From: Streptomyces olindensis | GTDB taxonomy: Bacteria > Actinomycetota > Actinomycetes > Streptomycetales > Streptomycetaceae | Direction of reading: 5' to 3' | NCBI GenBank assembly: GCA_000696115.1 | Contig: JJOH01000031.1 | Location: 1-60,647, forward strand | Length of the DNA stretch: 60,647 bases | Shown here: positions 45,895-55,659 of the stretch, piece after piece | Numbering within the stretch: the stretch's first letter is position 1 | Layout: every line of letters starts with the position of its first letter | Program-made: the position numbers and the translations under genes | Notes under the pieces: model-generated | What the model was told of the DNA's origin: nothing | Seen by the model: the letters and a program-made list of their open reading frames with translations, nothing else | The model's database searches: none

Positions 45895-47700
45895 TCAGTC
45901 GCACAGCGCCTTCTCGGCCGCCGCCGGCCAGCGTGCGAACCGGAACCGCGTCCGCTCGAAGGCCCCGGTGAGGTTGTGCCAGAACCGCTCGGCGGTGAGC
46001 GGCGCGCGCACCGACTCCCTCAGCTCCGCGAGCGCGCCGCAGCCCAGCGCGGCCCGGGCCGCCTCGACCGCCTCCCGCGAGGCCCCGGCCCGCAGCAGGT
46101 CGCGGTGCGGCGGGTGGTCCATCGCCCACTCCGCGAAGATCCAGTGGTTGCGCAGGAACTTCTCGTGGCCCGGCCAGCTCCACCGCTCCAGCGCGAGGTG
46201 CGCGCCGATGGGACTGGCCAGGCCCCAGGCGTCGTTGACGTAGGCGTCGAGCGGGGCGGCGGCCCCCGTGACGCCGAGATGCCGTCCCACGATGACGACG
46301 TGGTACGGGGAGTCCGGGCGCATCGGCGTGGCGTGCAGCCGCCGCTCGGCGTCGAAGTAGAGCAGCGTCGGACGGTCCGCGCGCTCGGCCTTCGCCAGCA
46401 TGGCGCGGCCCTCCGGCAGGGCGGGCCAGCGGTCCACCCAGGTCGCGGTGCGCACCGGGTTGTGGTCGCCGAGGCCCTCCACGTCGGAGCTGCGCACGTT
46501 GAACGAGCCGGGCGTGCTGCGCACGTCGAACGGCGTCCGCAGCGGACTGACCGCCGCGCACAGCCACACCACCAGCAGCGCGCCCGCCACGCCGGTGACC
46601 CGGTTCGCGGGCACGACCAGCAGCGGCAGGAGCAGCAGCAGGAGCGCGGGGAGGATCATGCGGGCGTGCATGTAGTCGCCGCCGACGCGGACGACGTACC
46701 CGGCGAGCAGCGCACCGGCCGCGAGGGGCGCCAGCAGCACCGCGAGCGAGGCCCGGCCCGGGGCCCGGTCCCGCCGCTGCCGCCGGGTGCGGCGCACCAG
46801 CAGGGCGGCCAGCGCGCCGAGCACGGGGACGACCGGCCACAGCCAGTACGGCCCGAGTGTCTCGTGCACGTACCCGGCGCCCCGGCCCCAGTCGCTGGCG
46901 CTCGCCTCTTTGGCGATGGCGGGCAGCGGCACCAGGATCCCGTAGTACCCGGCCCGGAACACCTCGTACGCCAGCGGCGCGGCCCCCGCCGAGGCCAGCA
47001 GCGCCGCGACGCCCCGCCGGGACGGGCGCAGCACCCACCACTGCGCCGCCAGGAAGCACCCGGTGACCACCGCGAGGTCGGGCCGGACCAGCGGCCCCAG
47101 CCCGAACACGAACGCCGCGAGGTACGTCTCCCGGGCCTCCTGACCACGCCGGACGCGGGTCAGCAGCCACCACGACAGCCCGGTCCAGAAGGCGCCGAGC
47201 CCGCTCTCCAGGCCCGAGGTCATGTACGACCAGAACGGCGGCACGGCCAGCAGCACGAACACCCCCGCCGGGAGCAGGAGCCCCGCGCTCCGGTGCAGCC
47301 GGCAGGTCGCGTACAGGGCGAACGCGAACCCGGCCGTGCTCAGCAGCAGGCCCAGCCCGACCGCGAGGAACGCCGGGTCCTCGCCGGTGACCCAGGTCGC
47401 GAGCGCGAGCAGCCACTGCCACAGGGTGCCGGTCGAACTCTCCGCCCGTTCCCCGACGTTGAAGACGGGCCCGTTGCCCGCCAGGATCTGCCGCACCGGG
47501 CGCAGGTAGATCAGCCCGTCGTCGCAGATCCAGCGGCGCCGGTAGCCCAGCACGAACAGGGCCGCGGTGGGCACGGCGACCAGGGCCGCGTGCCACCAGT
47601 GCACCGGCCGTGGCCGCTCGTCGGCCGCCGGGGGCCGCGCCGAGGAGGCCCGCTGGCCGGGCAGGGAGGGGACGGCCTCGGGACCGACGGGGGTTCTCAT
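45895..47700 (-). CDS. GT-C glycosyltransferase resembling AftB-type arabinofuranosyltransferases
   Basis: 601 aa with ten or more hydrophobic helices. Near residue 55 it reads ICDDGLIYLRPVRQILAG and then GPVFNVGERAESSTGTLWQWLLAL; the Asp-Asp followed by NxGERxExxTxxLW is the pattern of the AftB/GT89-like family, which transfers lipid-linked pentofuranose outside the membrane in mycobacteria. The C-terminal ~200 residues form a soluble domain. Its ATG overlaps the stop of the upstream GT2-TagF gene by 4 nt, so the two products are coupled. Substrate in this organism is unknown; arabinofuranose is only a suggestion. Confidence 0.75.
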   Translation of the reverse strand: MRTPVGPEAVPSLPGQRASSARPPAADERPRPVHWWHAALVAVPTAALFVLGYRRRWICDDGLIYLRPVRQILAGNGPVFNVGERAESSTGTLWQWLLALATWVTGEDPAFLAVGLGLLLSTAGFAFALYATCRLHRSAGLLLPAGVFVLLAVPPFWSYMTSGLESGLGAFWTGLSWWLLTRVRRGQEARETYLAAFVFGLGPLVRPDLAVVTGCFLAAQWWVLRPSRRGVAALLASAGAAPLAYEVFRAGYYGILVPLPAIAKEASASDWGRGAGYVHETLGPYWLWPVVPVLGALAALLVRRTRRQRRDRAPGRASLAVLLAPLAAGALLAGYVVRVGGDYMHARMILPALLLLLLPLLVVPANRVTGVAGALLVVWLCAAVSPLRTPFDVRSTPGSFNVRSSDVEGLGDHNPVRTATWVDRWPALPEGRAMLAKAERADRPTLLYFDAERRLHATPMRPDSPYHVVIVGRHLGVTGAAAPLDAYVNDAWGLASPIGAHLALERWSWPGHEKFLRNHWIFAEWAMDHPPHRDLLRAGASREAVEAARAALGCGALAELRESVRAPLTAERFWHNLTGAFERTRFRFARWPAAAEKALCD

Positions 47701-49937
47701 CGCTCGACCAGCGCCTCGGAACGGTCGCGGACGCCCTCGGTCCGGCGGGCCGCGGGCAGCAGCGCACCACCCCGCTCGCCCAGCATCAGCAGCCGCACGA
47801 CCCGCTCGGCGGCCCGCCCGTCCTCGAACTCGCAGTACCGCTCCCGGAAGCCGGACCGCAGCCGCGCCGCCTCCGCGTCCCGCCAGGTGCCCGACGCGAA
47901 CAGCCAGGCCAGCTCCCGGTACGAGCGCGACACATGGCCGGGCGCGTCGGCGGTGATGTCGAAGTAGGCCCCCCGGCTCGCCGCGAACGCGCCCCAGTCG
48001 TCGGCGTGGATCACGATCGGCCGGTCCAGCAGCACGTAGTCGAACATCAGAGCGGAGTAGTCGGTGACCAGGACGTCGGACGCCAGCAGCACGTCCTCGA
48101 CGTGCGGCTCGTCCGTCGCGTCCACCACCACGCCCCGCCGGTGCAGGTCGGACAGGCCGAGACCACGCGCCACCCCTGCCGCCAGCGACGGGTGCAGCCG
48201 GACGACGAGGGTGTGGCCGGGGCCGAGGTCCGCCGCCAACCGGGCCAGGTCGAAGCGGTCGACGTGGCCGCCCCGCCGGTAGTCGCGGCGCGTCGGCGCG
48301 TACAGCACCACCGTGTGGTCGGCCGGGATGCCGAGCCGCTCGCGCACCGCCCGGCCCCGCTCCGGCCCGGCCCCGACCAGTACGTCGTTGCGCGGACTGC
48401 CGGTCCGCAGCGAGGTGAAGTGACACGGGTACGCCCGCTCCCAGGCCCGCTCCGCGTGCCGTCCGGCGACCAGGCTGTAGTCCCAGCGGTCGGCCCGGCG
48501 CAGCATCTGCGGCACGTCGAAGCCGTGCCGGGCGCCCGGCTTGGTCAGCAGGTCGGCGCCCATGTACTTCAGCGGGGTGCCCTGGTGGGTGTGGATGTGG
48601 ACGCTGCCGGGCCGCTTGGCGAGGGTGCCGGGCCAGTTGACGTTGTTCACCCAGTACGTGGCCCGCGCCATGACCTCGTGGTAACGCCGCGAACCCGGCG
48701 TCACATGGTCGACGCCGGGCGGCAGCGCGTCCACCGCGTCCTCCCGCACCACCCACACGCCCCGGATGTGCGGGGCGATCTCGCGCGCCTTCTCGTAGAT
48801 CGCGGCCGGGTCGCCGGACACCCCGCGGTGGTGGGTCGCCGAGTAGACGGCGAGGTGCGGATCGAGCGGGCGCTTCGACTGGACCCCGTACCAGCCGCGC
48901 AGGGCGGTCTCCGAGGCCTTCCGCGCCACCCGCCGCCGCCCGGCCAGGGCCGCCGCGCGCAGCTCCCGCATCCCCCGTGCCACGGCGTACGACGCGTAGG
49001 GCGCCGACGCCAGCAGCCGCATCTCGACCCCGCGCCAGCCGTCCGGCTCCCGGAAGCCGCCCTCGGGGAGGTGCCGCCGGTGGAAGGAACGGATCTCCCG
49101 GTAGAAGTCGCCCCGGTCCGCCGGTCGCACCCGGTCCTCACGGGCCAGCACGAACAGCATGTGGTCCAGGGCCCGCTCCAGCAGCAGCGGCCGCGCCCAG
49201 TCCAGGTCGGGGCGCTGCTCCAGGAACGCGAACAGGCCCTCGTACTGCGGGAAGATCTCGAAGTGCCGGCGCCCCGGCGTCTTGGTGATCGCGCCCTGCC
49301 GGCGCTGCCGGTACTCCACGCCGATCCGGTCCAGACAGGCGATGCGCTCCGCCAGCACCATCGACCGGTAGGTGACCGGCGCGTCCTCGTACAGCCCCGG
49401 CGCGTACCGCAGGCCGTGCTCCTGGAAGAAGGTTCGCCGGTACGCCTTGTTCCAGGCGACCAGGAACAGGTTCAGGTACTGCGGGCTCTCCCGGACGGAG
49501 AACGTCTCCAGGCCCGCCGCCGCCAGCAGGTCCGCCGCCTCGCTGCGCCCGCCCCGGCCCCACCAGTGGGTGCGCACATGGTCGAAGACCAGGATGTCCG
49601 GGTCGCCGGTCGTCTCCAGGCGCGCGGCGACGGCCGCCAGCAGGCCGGGCGTGTAGCGGTCGTCGCTGTCGAGGAACAGGACGTAGTCGCCGACCGCCTC
49701 CTCCAGACCGGCGTTGCGGGCCCGGCCCAGGCCCACGTTCTCCGGCAGGTGCAGCACCCGCACCCGGGCGTCGCGGGCGGCATACTCGTCGAGGATCTGT
49801 CCGCTGCCGTCCGGCGAGCGGTCGTCCACAGCGATCACCTCGAAGTCGCCGTAGGACTGGCCGAGCACCGAGTCGAGGCACTCGCGCAGGAAGCCCTGCA
49901 CCTTGTAGACGGGGACGATGATGCTGAAGCGGGGCAC
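47697..49937 (-). CDS. Fused GT2 glycosyltransferase - TagF-type polyol-phosphate transferase
   Basis: 746 aa from GTG at 49937 (AAGGAG 12 nt upstream). The N-terminal GT2 domain is complete: SIIVPVYKVQGFL, VDDRSPDGSG, NVGLGRARNAGLEEA and FLDSDDRYTPG. The C-terminal TagF domain shows THQGTPLKYMG, LYAPTRRDYR, TDYSALMFDYVLLDRP and DDWGAFAASRGAYFD; RLHPSLAA replaces the RxHYFY seen in its neighbours. Such bifunctional enzymes could alternate glycosyl and glycerol-phosphate (or other polyol-phosphate) additions. It begins 8 nt after the preceding fusion gene and overlaps the AftB-like gene by 4 nt. Confidence 0.9.
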   Translation of the reverse strand: MPRFSIIVPVYKVQGFLRECLDSVLGQSYGDFEVIAVDDRSPDGSGQILDEYAARDARVRVLHLPENVGLGRARNAGLEEAVGDYVLFLDSDDRYTPGLLAAVAARLETTGDPDILVFDHVRTHWWGRGGRSEAADLLAAAGLETFSVRESPQYLNLFLVAWNKAYRRTFFQEHGLRYAPGLYEDAPVTYRSMVLAERIACLDRIGVEYRQRRQGAITKTPGRRHFEIFPQYEGLFAFLEQRPDLDWARPLLLERALDHMLFVLAREDRVRPADRGDFYREIRSFHRRHLPEGGFREPDGWRGVEMRLLASAPYASYAVARGMRELRAAALAGRRRVARKASETALRGWYGVQSKRPLDPHLAVYSATHHRGVSGDPAAIYEKAREIAPHIRGVWVVREDAVDALPPGVDHVTPGSRRYHEVMARATYWVNNVNWPGTLAKRPGSVHIHTHQGTPLKYMGADLLTKPGARHGFDVPQMLRRADRWDYSLVAGRHAERAWERAYPCHFTSLRTGSPRNDVLVGAGPERGRAVRERLGIPADHTVVLYAPTRRDYRRGGHVDRFDLARLAADLGPGHTLVVRLHPSLAAGVARGLGLSDLHRRGVVVDATDEPHVEDVLLASDVLVTDYSALMFDYVLLDRPIVIHADDWGAFAASRGAYFDITADAPGHVSRSYRELAWLFASGTWRDAEAARLRSGFRERYCEFEDGRAAERVVRLLMLGERGGALLPAARRTEGVRDRSEALVER

Positions 49938-49945
49938 TTCTTCGG

Positions 49946-52147
49946 TCAGCTCCTTACGAGGGTGGCGGCCGCGGGGGCCGGGACGCGCTCCGCGAGCGGG
50001 ATCACGGGCGGGATCGACTCGGGCGGCTCCCCCAGCAGCACCCGGCGCACGACGCGCTCGGCGGCCCGACCGTCGTCGAACTGGCAGAAGCGCTCCCGGA
50101 ACGCGGCGCGCAGGGCCGTGGCGGACGCGTCGGCGTACGTGCCGTCGCGGAAGACGGACGCCAGCTCCTCCGGCGTACGGGCGACCCGGCCGGGCGGGGA
50201 CTCCATCAGGTCGAAGTAGACGCCCCGGGTCTCCCGGTAGACGTCCCAGTCGTCGGCGTACACGACGATCGGCCGGTCCAGGTTGGCGTAGTCGAACATG
50301 ATCGACGAGTAGTCGGTGATCAGCGCGTCCGCCGCCAGGCACACGTCCTCCGACGAGCGGTGCCCGGTGACGTCGATGATCCGGCCGCCGCCCCGGGACG
50401 CGCCCCGGTCGTAGAAGTAGTGGGCGCGCAGCAGGACGACGTACTCGTCGCCGATCGCCTCGCAGAACTCCGCCAGGTCCGGGCCGGAGGCGAAACCGGT
50501 GGCGTAGTCGCGGTGCGTGGGGGCGTAGAGCAGGGCCTTCTTGCCGTCCGGGACGCCGAGTTCCTTGCGGACCCGGGCCACGTCCTCCGCGGACGCCGTG
50601 CAGTAGACGTCGTTGCGCGGATAGCCGTACTCCAGTGTCTCGTGCGCGCCGGGGAACGCCCGCTCCCACATCTCGGTGGAGTGGCGGTTGGAGGTGAGGT
50701 TGTAGTCCCAGCGGTCCACCCGGGCCAGCAGTTTGGTGAAGCTTCCGGTCGCCGCGGCCACGACCGGGTACGTCGACTGGTCGGCGCCCATCGTCTTCAG
50801 CGGCGTGCCGTGCTGCGTCTGCAGGTGCACGCTGCCCCGGCGCTTGACGACGGCGTCCGCGAAGTTGGCGTTGTTGACCAGGTACTTCGCCCGGGCCAGC
50901 ACCTCCCAGTACTTCCGGCTGCCGATCACCGCGTACTCCACGTCCGGCGGCATGCTGTCCACCGCGTCCGGCTCGACCAGGAACACCGCACGCAGGTGCG
51001 GGGCGAGTGCGCGGGCCTTGGCGTGGATCGCGGCCGGGTTGCAGGCGTAGCCGCGGCCCCAGTACGCGCAGTACACGACGAGGTTCCGGTCGAGGGGCAG
51101 GCGCAGGTGCGCCGCGTAGCGCAGCCGGGTGCACAGCCCGCGCGGGCGGGGCAGCAGCGCGGCGGCCCGCAGCGCTCCCCGGTTCGCGGCACGCAGGGCC
51201 CGGAACGCCGCGTACGAGCCGGACGCCAGCAGGCGGTGCTGGACGCCGAGGCTGCCGCCGGGCGCCTGGTACCCGGCGGGGCGGTGCCGCCGGTAGAGCG
51301 CGCTCGCCCGCCGGAAGAAGGCCCGCCGCCCGGCCGGCAGCCGCCGCGGGTGCGCGGCCGTCTTCAGCACGGCGGCGAAGAGCTGCTCGAACAGCGGCTT
51401 CAGCCGGTCCGTCGGCAGCCCCTCCTCGGCGGCCCGGGTCAGCACCAGCTCGGTCTGGTCGAGCAGTTCGGTGTGGTGCCCGCCCGGCAGGTTCAGCCGG
51501 TTGCCCTGCCGGCGCAGCAGATGCCGGACGACGACCGTGCGCAGGGCCGCCACCCGCTCCGCCCGCAGGGCGACCAGCCCCCCGAACCCGACATCGGTGA
51601 AGTGGTCCCCGGGGAACGCGATGTCCCTCTCGGTGAGGAAGGCCCGCCGGTAGACCGCGCTCCACGCCGGGAGCGCCACGCCCGTCAGCTGCGGGGCCTC
51701 GCCGGGGGCGAAGGCCCGGTCCGGGGTCCTGGCCAGCAGCGGGGCCGCCGGGTTGGTCGGCTCGCCCTCCCACCAGGGGGTGCGCTCGTGCTCGAAGTAC
51801 AGGACGTCCACGTCACCGGTCTCGCCCAGCCGGGCGTCCAACGCCGCCAGCGCCCCCGGGGCCAGGACGTCGTCGCCGTCGAGGAACAGCACGTGGCCGC
51901 CGACCGCCGACCGCAGCCCGGTGTTGCGCGCCCCGGCCAGACCGGCCGACGGCGGCGAGTGCACCGGCGTCACCCGGCAGTCCCGCTCGGCGTACCCGGC
52001 GACGACGTCCGCCGCCGGTGCGTCGGGTGCGTCGCACACCGGGATCAGCTCGAAGTCGCCGAACGACTGGGCGAGGATCGAGTCCAGCGCCTGGGACAGC
52101 CGGCCCGCGACCCCATGGGACGGGACGACGATGCTGAAGCGGGGCAT
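49946..52147 (-). CDS. Fused GT2-like - TagF-type polyol-phosphate transferase, altered GT2 site
   Basis: 733 aa. The TagF half is complete (QHGTPLKTMG, LYAPTHRDYA, LLRAHYFYDR, TDYSSIMFDYANLDRP, DDWDVYRETRGVYFD). In the GT2 half the fold is retained (SIVVPSHGVAGRLSQALDS, AGARNTGLRSA) but the usual DDxSxD is CDAPDAPAAD, and the DXD reads FLDGDDV. It may use a different donor or be weakly active. ATG at 52147 follows GAAAGAG by a few nt. The 193 nt upstream contain no gene I can support; it is GC-rich and may hold a promoter. Together with its two tandem neighbours it forms the core of the locus. Confidence 0.9.
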   Translation of the reverse strand: MPRFSIVVPSHGVAGRLSQALDSILAQSFGDFELIPVCDAPDAPAADVVAGYAERDCRVTPVHSPPSAGLAGARNTGLRSAVGGHVLFLDGDDVLAPGALAALDARLGETGDVDVLYFEHERTPWWEGEPTNPAAPLLARTPDRAFAPGEAPQLTGVALPAWSAVYRRAFLTERDIAFPGDHFTDVGFGGLVALRAERVAALRTVVVRHLLRRQGNRLNLPGGHHTELLDQTELVLTRAAEEGLPTDRLKPLFEQLFAAVLKTAAHPRRLPAGRRAFFRRASALYRRHRPAGYQAPGGSLGVQHRLLASGSYAAFRALRAANRGALRAAALLPRPRGLCTRLRYAAHLRLPLDRNLVVYCAYWGRGYACNPAAIHAKARALAPHLRAVFLVEPDAVDSMPPDVEYAVIGSRKYWEVLARAKYLVNNANFADAVVKRRGSVHLQTQHGTPLKTMGADQSTYPVVAAATGSFTKLLARVDRWDYNLTSNRHSTEMWERAFPGAHETLEYGYPRNDVYCTASAEDVARVRKELGVPDGKKALLYAPTHRDYATGFASGPDLAEFCEAIGDEYVVLLRAHYFYDRGASRGGGRIIDVTGHRSSEDVCLAADALITDYSSIMFDYANLDRPIVVYADDWDVYRETRGVYFDLMESPPGRVARTPEELASVFRDGTYADASATALRAAFRERFCQFDDGRAAERVVRRVLLGEPPESIPPVIPLAERVPAPAAATLVRS

Positions 52148-52340
52148 TCTGCTCTTTCTGTCGAGGGCCTTCAGGAGCGGGTCTGGCGGGTCCGTCGCGG
52201 GCGGGCCCCGCACGCGGCAGGCCGCCTCATGCGGTGCGACGGCGTCGGGGCCGCCCGGACGGGCGCCAGGACGGCGGCCGGCTGGGTGTCGGCCGCGACG
52301 GGCTGGAGGGCATGTGGACTCCCCGGAGTGAGAACCGTGT

Positions 52341-54614
52341 TCAGAGGCGGTCGGTGACGGCCGCGGAACCGGCCGGCTGCGGCACCGTGGCGAGCGGCTC
52401 CCGCGTCAGCGAGGCCGCCGCCGACGGCACCGGGCGGCGCTCGTCCAGCGGGACGACCGGCGGCAGGTCCGACTCCCCGAGGACCACCCGGCGCACGACC
52501 CGCTCGGCGGCCCGGCCGTCGTCGTAGGTGCAGAACCGTTCGCGGAACGCCGCCCGCAGCTGGGCCGACCGGGAGCCGCGCCAGTGGCCGGTGGCGAAGA
52601 TGTCGATCAGCTCGTCCTCGCCCCGCGCGATCGCGCCGGGCGGGAAGGAGCGCAGGTCGAAGTAGGTGCCGCGGGCCGCCTCATAGGCCTCCCAGTCGTC
52701 GGCGTGGATCACGATCGGCCGGTCCAGGTTGGCGTAGTCGAACATCAGCGACGAGTAGTCCGTGACCAGGGCGTCCGAGGCCAGGCAGAGCGACTCCACG
52801 CTCGGGTGGTCACTGACGTCGACGACCCGGCCGCAGGTCGTGGTCAGCGGGCCGCCGTAGGCGTGGTGGGCGCGGGCCAGGACGACGAAGCGCGGGCCCA
52901 GGCGGCGCACGATCCGCTGGAGATCGAGGGGGTGGCGCGGGGAGCGGCGGTAGTCGCGGCGGGTCGGCGCGTACAGGATCGCCACCGCGCCCTCGGGGAC
53001 GCCGAGCGAGGCGCGCAGCCGGGCCACGTCCGCCTCGGTCGCCGTGCGGAACACGTCGTTGCGGGGGTAGCCGTACTCCAGCGTGGTGTAGCGGCCGGGG
53101 TGGACGCGCTCGTGGGTCAGGGTGGTGTGGCGGTTGGCGGACAGCACGTAGTCCCACTGGTCGACGCCCTTGAGGAGCCGGGCGAAGTCCCGGCCGCGGG
53201 CCGCCGCCGGGCGCTCCTGGAGGTCCAGCCCGAGGTGACCGAGCGGGGTGCCGTGCCCGGTCTGGATCAGCACCTGGCCCCGGCGCTTGACCAGGCGGTC
53301 GTCGAAGTCGGTGTTGTTGACCAGGTACCGGGAGCGGGCGAGCGCCGTCCAGTAGGCGGCCGTGCCGGGGACGAGCCGGCGCGGGCCGGGCGGGATCGTG
53401 TGGTGGTGCTCGGGACGGGCGACCCACGCCGTGCGGATGTGCGGCGCCAGGTCGCGGAACGCGCTCTCCAGCGCGCCCGGGTTGCAGCTGTGGCCGCGGC
53501 CGTCGTACGCGGTGAAGACGGCACGGTCGGCGCGCAGCGGGAGGCAGCGCTGCACGCGGTAGTGGGCCCGGAGCGCGGCGGCCCGCAGCCCGCGCCCGAG
53601 CCTGCCGGTGATCCGGCCGACGGAGCGGTGCGCCGCCGACGCCAGCTTCAGGGCGCGGTAGGTGCGGTGCAGGCCGAAGCGGATCAGCGTGTGGTGCACC
53701 CGGGCGCGCAGGGGACCGGGCGCGCCGGGGGTGCGGTAGCGGCGGTAGTGGGCCCGGGCCCGGCGCAGGAAGGCCGCGCGCGAACCCCGGGGCAGCCGGT
53801 CCCGGCGCGAGTACACGATCGCCAGGTGGTGCACCATGCGCCGGAACAACACCGGCCGCCACCGCGCCAGTTCGGGCCGCTCGTCGAGGAACGCGAAGAC
53901 CCGGTCGTACTGCTGGAAGACGTCGAAGTGCCGTTCGCTGGTGGTGCGCAGGATGCTGCCCTGCCGCCGCTGCCGGTAGTGCACGCAGACCCGGTCGAGC
54001 GTCGCGATCGACTCCGCGGTCATCAGCACCGGGTACGTCCACGGCGTGTCCTCGTACCAACCGGGCGGGAAGGCGAACCCCTTCTCCTCGACGAACTCCC
54101 GCCGGTACGCCTTGTTCCAGGCCACCATCAGCAGCCGCAGCAGCCCCGGCCGGTCCTCCAGACGGAACGGGGCCGGGCCCTCCTCGGTGAGCTGCAGGGC
54201 CGCCTGGTTGCGGACCGCCTCGCCCGTCCAGTAGGTGCGCGCGTAGTCGAAGACCAGGACGTCCGGATCGCCGGTCTCCTTCAGCCGGTCCGCGATCGAG
54301 CGCAGCGCGTCCGGCGTGAGGGTGTCGTCGCTGTCGAGGAACAGCAGGTAGTCGCCGCTCGCGTGCGCCACGCCGGCGTTGCGGGCGCGGCCCAGGCCGA
54401 CGTTCTGGGGCAGGTGAACGGGGAGCACGCGCGCGTCGCGGGCGGCGAACTCGTCGATGATCGCCCCGCACGCGTCCGGCGAGCAGTCGTCGACGACGAT
54501 CAGTTCCAGATCGGGACAGGACTGGGAGAGCACCGATTCGAGGCACTCGTGCAGGTACGCCTGAACCTGGTACGCGGGGACAATGACACTGAACCTGGGC
54601 AAGAGGCCATCCAT
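52341..54614 (-). CDS. Fused GT2 glycosyltransferase - TagF-type transferase, variant HGTPLG motif
   Basis: 757 aa. The GT2 half is intact: FSVIVPAYQVQAYL, VVDDCSPDACG and the DXD FLDSDD at about 92-97. The TagF half has TDYSSLMFDYANLDRP and DDWEAYEAARGTYFD, but GHGTPLGHLG carries Gly where the three relatives and TagF have Lys, and RAHHAYGG replaces RxHYFY. The change may alter donor or acceptor use. It is the first gene of the minus-strand series running to 44226, following the importer operon after a terminator-like hairpin. Confidence 0.9.
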   Translation of the reverse strand: MDGLLPRFSVIVPAYQVQAYLHECLESVLSQSCPDLELIVVDDCSPDACGAIIDEFAARDARVLPVHLPQNVGLGRARNAGVAHASGDYLLFLDSDDTLTPDALRSIADRLKETGDPDVLVFDYARTYWTGEAVRNQAALQLTEEGPAPFRLEDRPGLLRLLMVAWNKAYRREFVEEKGFAFPPGWYEDTPWTYPVLMTAESIATLDRVCVHYRQRRQGSILRTTSERHFDVFQQYDRVFAFLDERPELARWRPVLFRRMVHHLAIVYSRRDRLPRGSRAAFLRRARAHYRRYRTPGAPGPLRARVHHTLIRFGLHRTYRALKLASAAHRSVGRITGRLGRGLRAAALRAHYRVQRCLPLRADRAVFTAYDGRGHSCNPGALESAFRDLAPHIRTAWVARPEHHHTIPPGPRRLVPGTAAYWTALARSRYLVNNTDFDDRLVKRRGQVLIQTGHGTPLGHLGLDLQERPAAARGRDFARLLKGVDQWDYVLSANRHTTLTHERVHPGRYTTLEYGYPRNDVFRTATEADVARLRASLGVPEGAVAILYAPTRRDYRRSPRHPLDLQRIVRRLGPRFVVLARAHHAYGGPLTTTCGRVVDVSDHPSVESLCLASDALVTDYSSLMFDYANLDRPIVIHADDWEAYEAARGTYFDLRSFPPGAIARGEDELIDIFATGHWRGSRSAQLRAAFRERFCTYDDGRAAERVVRRVVLGESDLPPVVPLDERRPVPSAAASLTREPLATVPQPAGSAAVTDRL

Positions 54615-54693
54615 CGGTCGGCGCGGGCGTTCGGCCCGGGAACGGCCGGTGGGGTGAGTTGGTTACGGCGGCTACGGCATCCGGGGGATCGCC

Positions 54694-54725
54694 GGAGGGG
54701 CGGACCGCTCCCGGCCCGCCCCTCC
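54694..54725 (-). terminator. Hairpin terminator after the sugar importer operon
   Basis: GGAGGGGCGG (54694-54703) pairs perfectly with CCGCCCCTCC (54716-54725), 10-bp stem with a 12-nt loop, 20 nt beyond the stop of the last permease gene. It should separate the importer from the wall-polymer genes. Confidence 0.7.
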
Positions 54726-54744
54726 AACTCCCTTTCTCTGCGCG

Positions 54745-55659
54745 CTACTTGACGGCCCCTGCCATCACGCCGGACACGAACTGCCGCTGGAACGCGAAGA
54801 ACACGGCCAGCGGGACCACCATCGAGATGAACGCGCCGGGGGCCAGCACGTCGATGTTGTTGCCGAACTGCCGTACCTGCGTCTGGAGCGCGACCGTGAT
54901 CGGCTGGCTCCCGGAGTCCGAGAAGATCAGCGCGACCAGCATGTCGTTCCACACCCACAGGAACTGGAAGATGCCCAGCGAGGCGATCGCCGGAGCGCCC
55001 AGCGGCATCACGACACGGAAGAACAGGCGCAGTTCGCCCGCCCCGTCCAGCCGCGCGGCCTCCAGCAGCTCCCGGGGGATCTCCGCGAAGAAGTTCCGCA
55101 GCAGGAACACCGCGAACGGCAGGCCGAAGCCGACGTGGAAGAGCACCACGCCGGTCACCGAGCCGAAGATGCCGATGTTGCCGAAGAGTTCGGCGATCGG
55201 GATCAGCGCGACCTGCACGGGCACGACCAACAGGCCGACCACGCCCAGAAACCACCAGTCGCGCCCCGGGAACTCCATCCAGGCGAAGGCGTAGCCCGCC
55301 AGCGAGCCGATGATCACGACCAGCAGCGTCGCCGGGACGGTGATCCACACCGTGTTGAGCAGGCTGCTGGTGATGTCGTCGTTCTCCAGCAGCTTGGAGT
55401 AGCTGTCGAAGGTGATCTGCGACGGCTCGGTGAACACCTTCCACCAGCCGCTCGCCGCGATGTCCTCCGGCGAGCGGAGACTGGCCAGCAGCAGACCGAT
55501 CGTCGGCACCAGCCAGAACAGGCCGACCACGATGAGGAACACCCGCACGAGCCCGCCGCTGACCCCCTCGACCAGCCGGGACCCCAGCGAGCGCCTCGCC
55601 TTCACCGAGCCGGTGGGCCGCGCCGCCTTGCCGGGCAGTCTGCCCGCGTCCGCGGTCAT
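54745..55659 (-). CDS. Carbohydrate ABC importer permease (MalG/MsmG type)
   Basis: 304 aa. Six transmembrane helices; the ATPase-contacting EAA loop reads EIPRELLEAARLDGAGELRLFFRVVMPLGAPAI near residues 190-225, as in MalG-type permeases. FLWVWNDMLVALIF and the C-terminus SGVMAGAVK are characteristic. It forms the channel with the larger permease encoded before it; the two genes overlap by 4 nt (ATGA), which also fixes the start at 55659. No ATPase gene is adjacent, so the pump is presumably energised by the shared MsiK-type ATPase known from Streptomyces. Confidence 0.94.
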   Translation of the reverse strand: MTADAGRLPGKAARPTGSVKARRSLGSRLVEGVSGGLVRVFLIVVGLFWLVPTIGLLLASLRSPEDIAASGWWKVFTEPSQITFDSYSKLLENDDITSSLLNTVWITVPATLLVVIIGSLAGYAFAWMEFPGRDWWFLGVVGLLVVPVQVALIPIAELFGNIGIFGSVTGVVLFHVGFGLPFAVFLLRNFFAEIPRELLEAARLDGAGELRLFFRVVMPLGAPAIASLGIFQFLWVWNDMLVALIFSDSGSQPITVALQTQVRQFGNNIDVLAPGAFISMVVPLAVFFAFQRQFVSGVMAGAVK

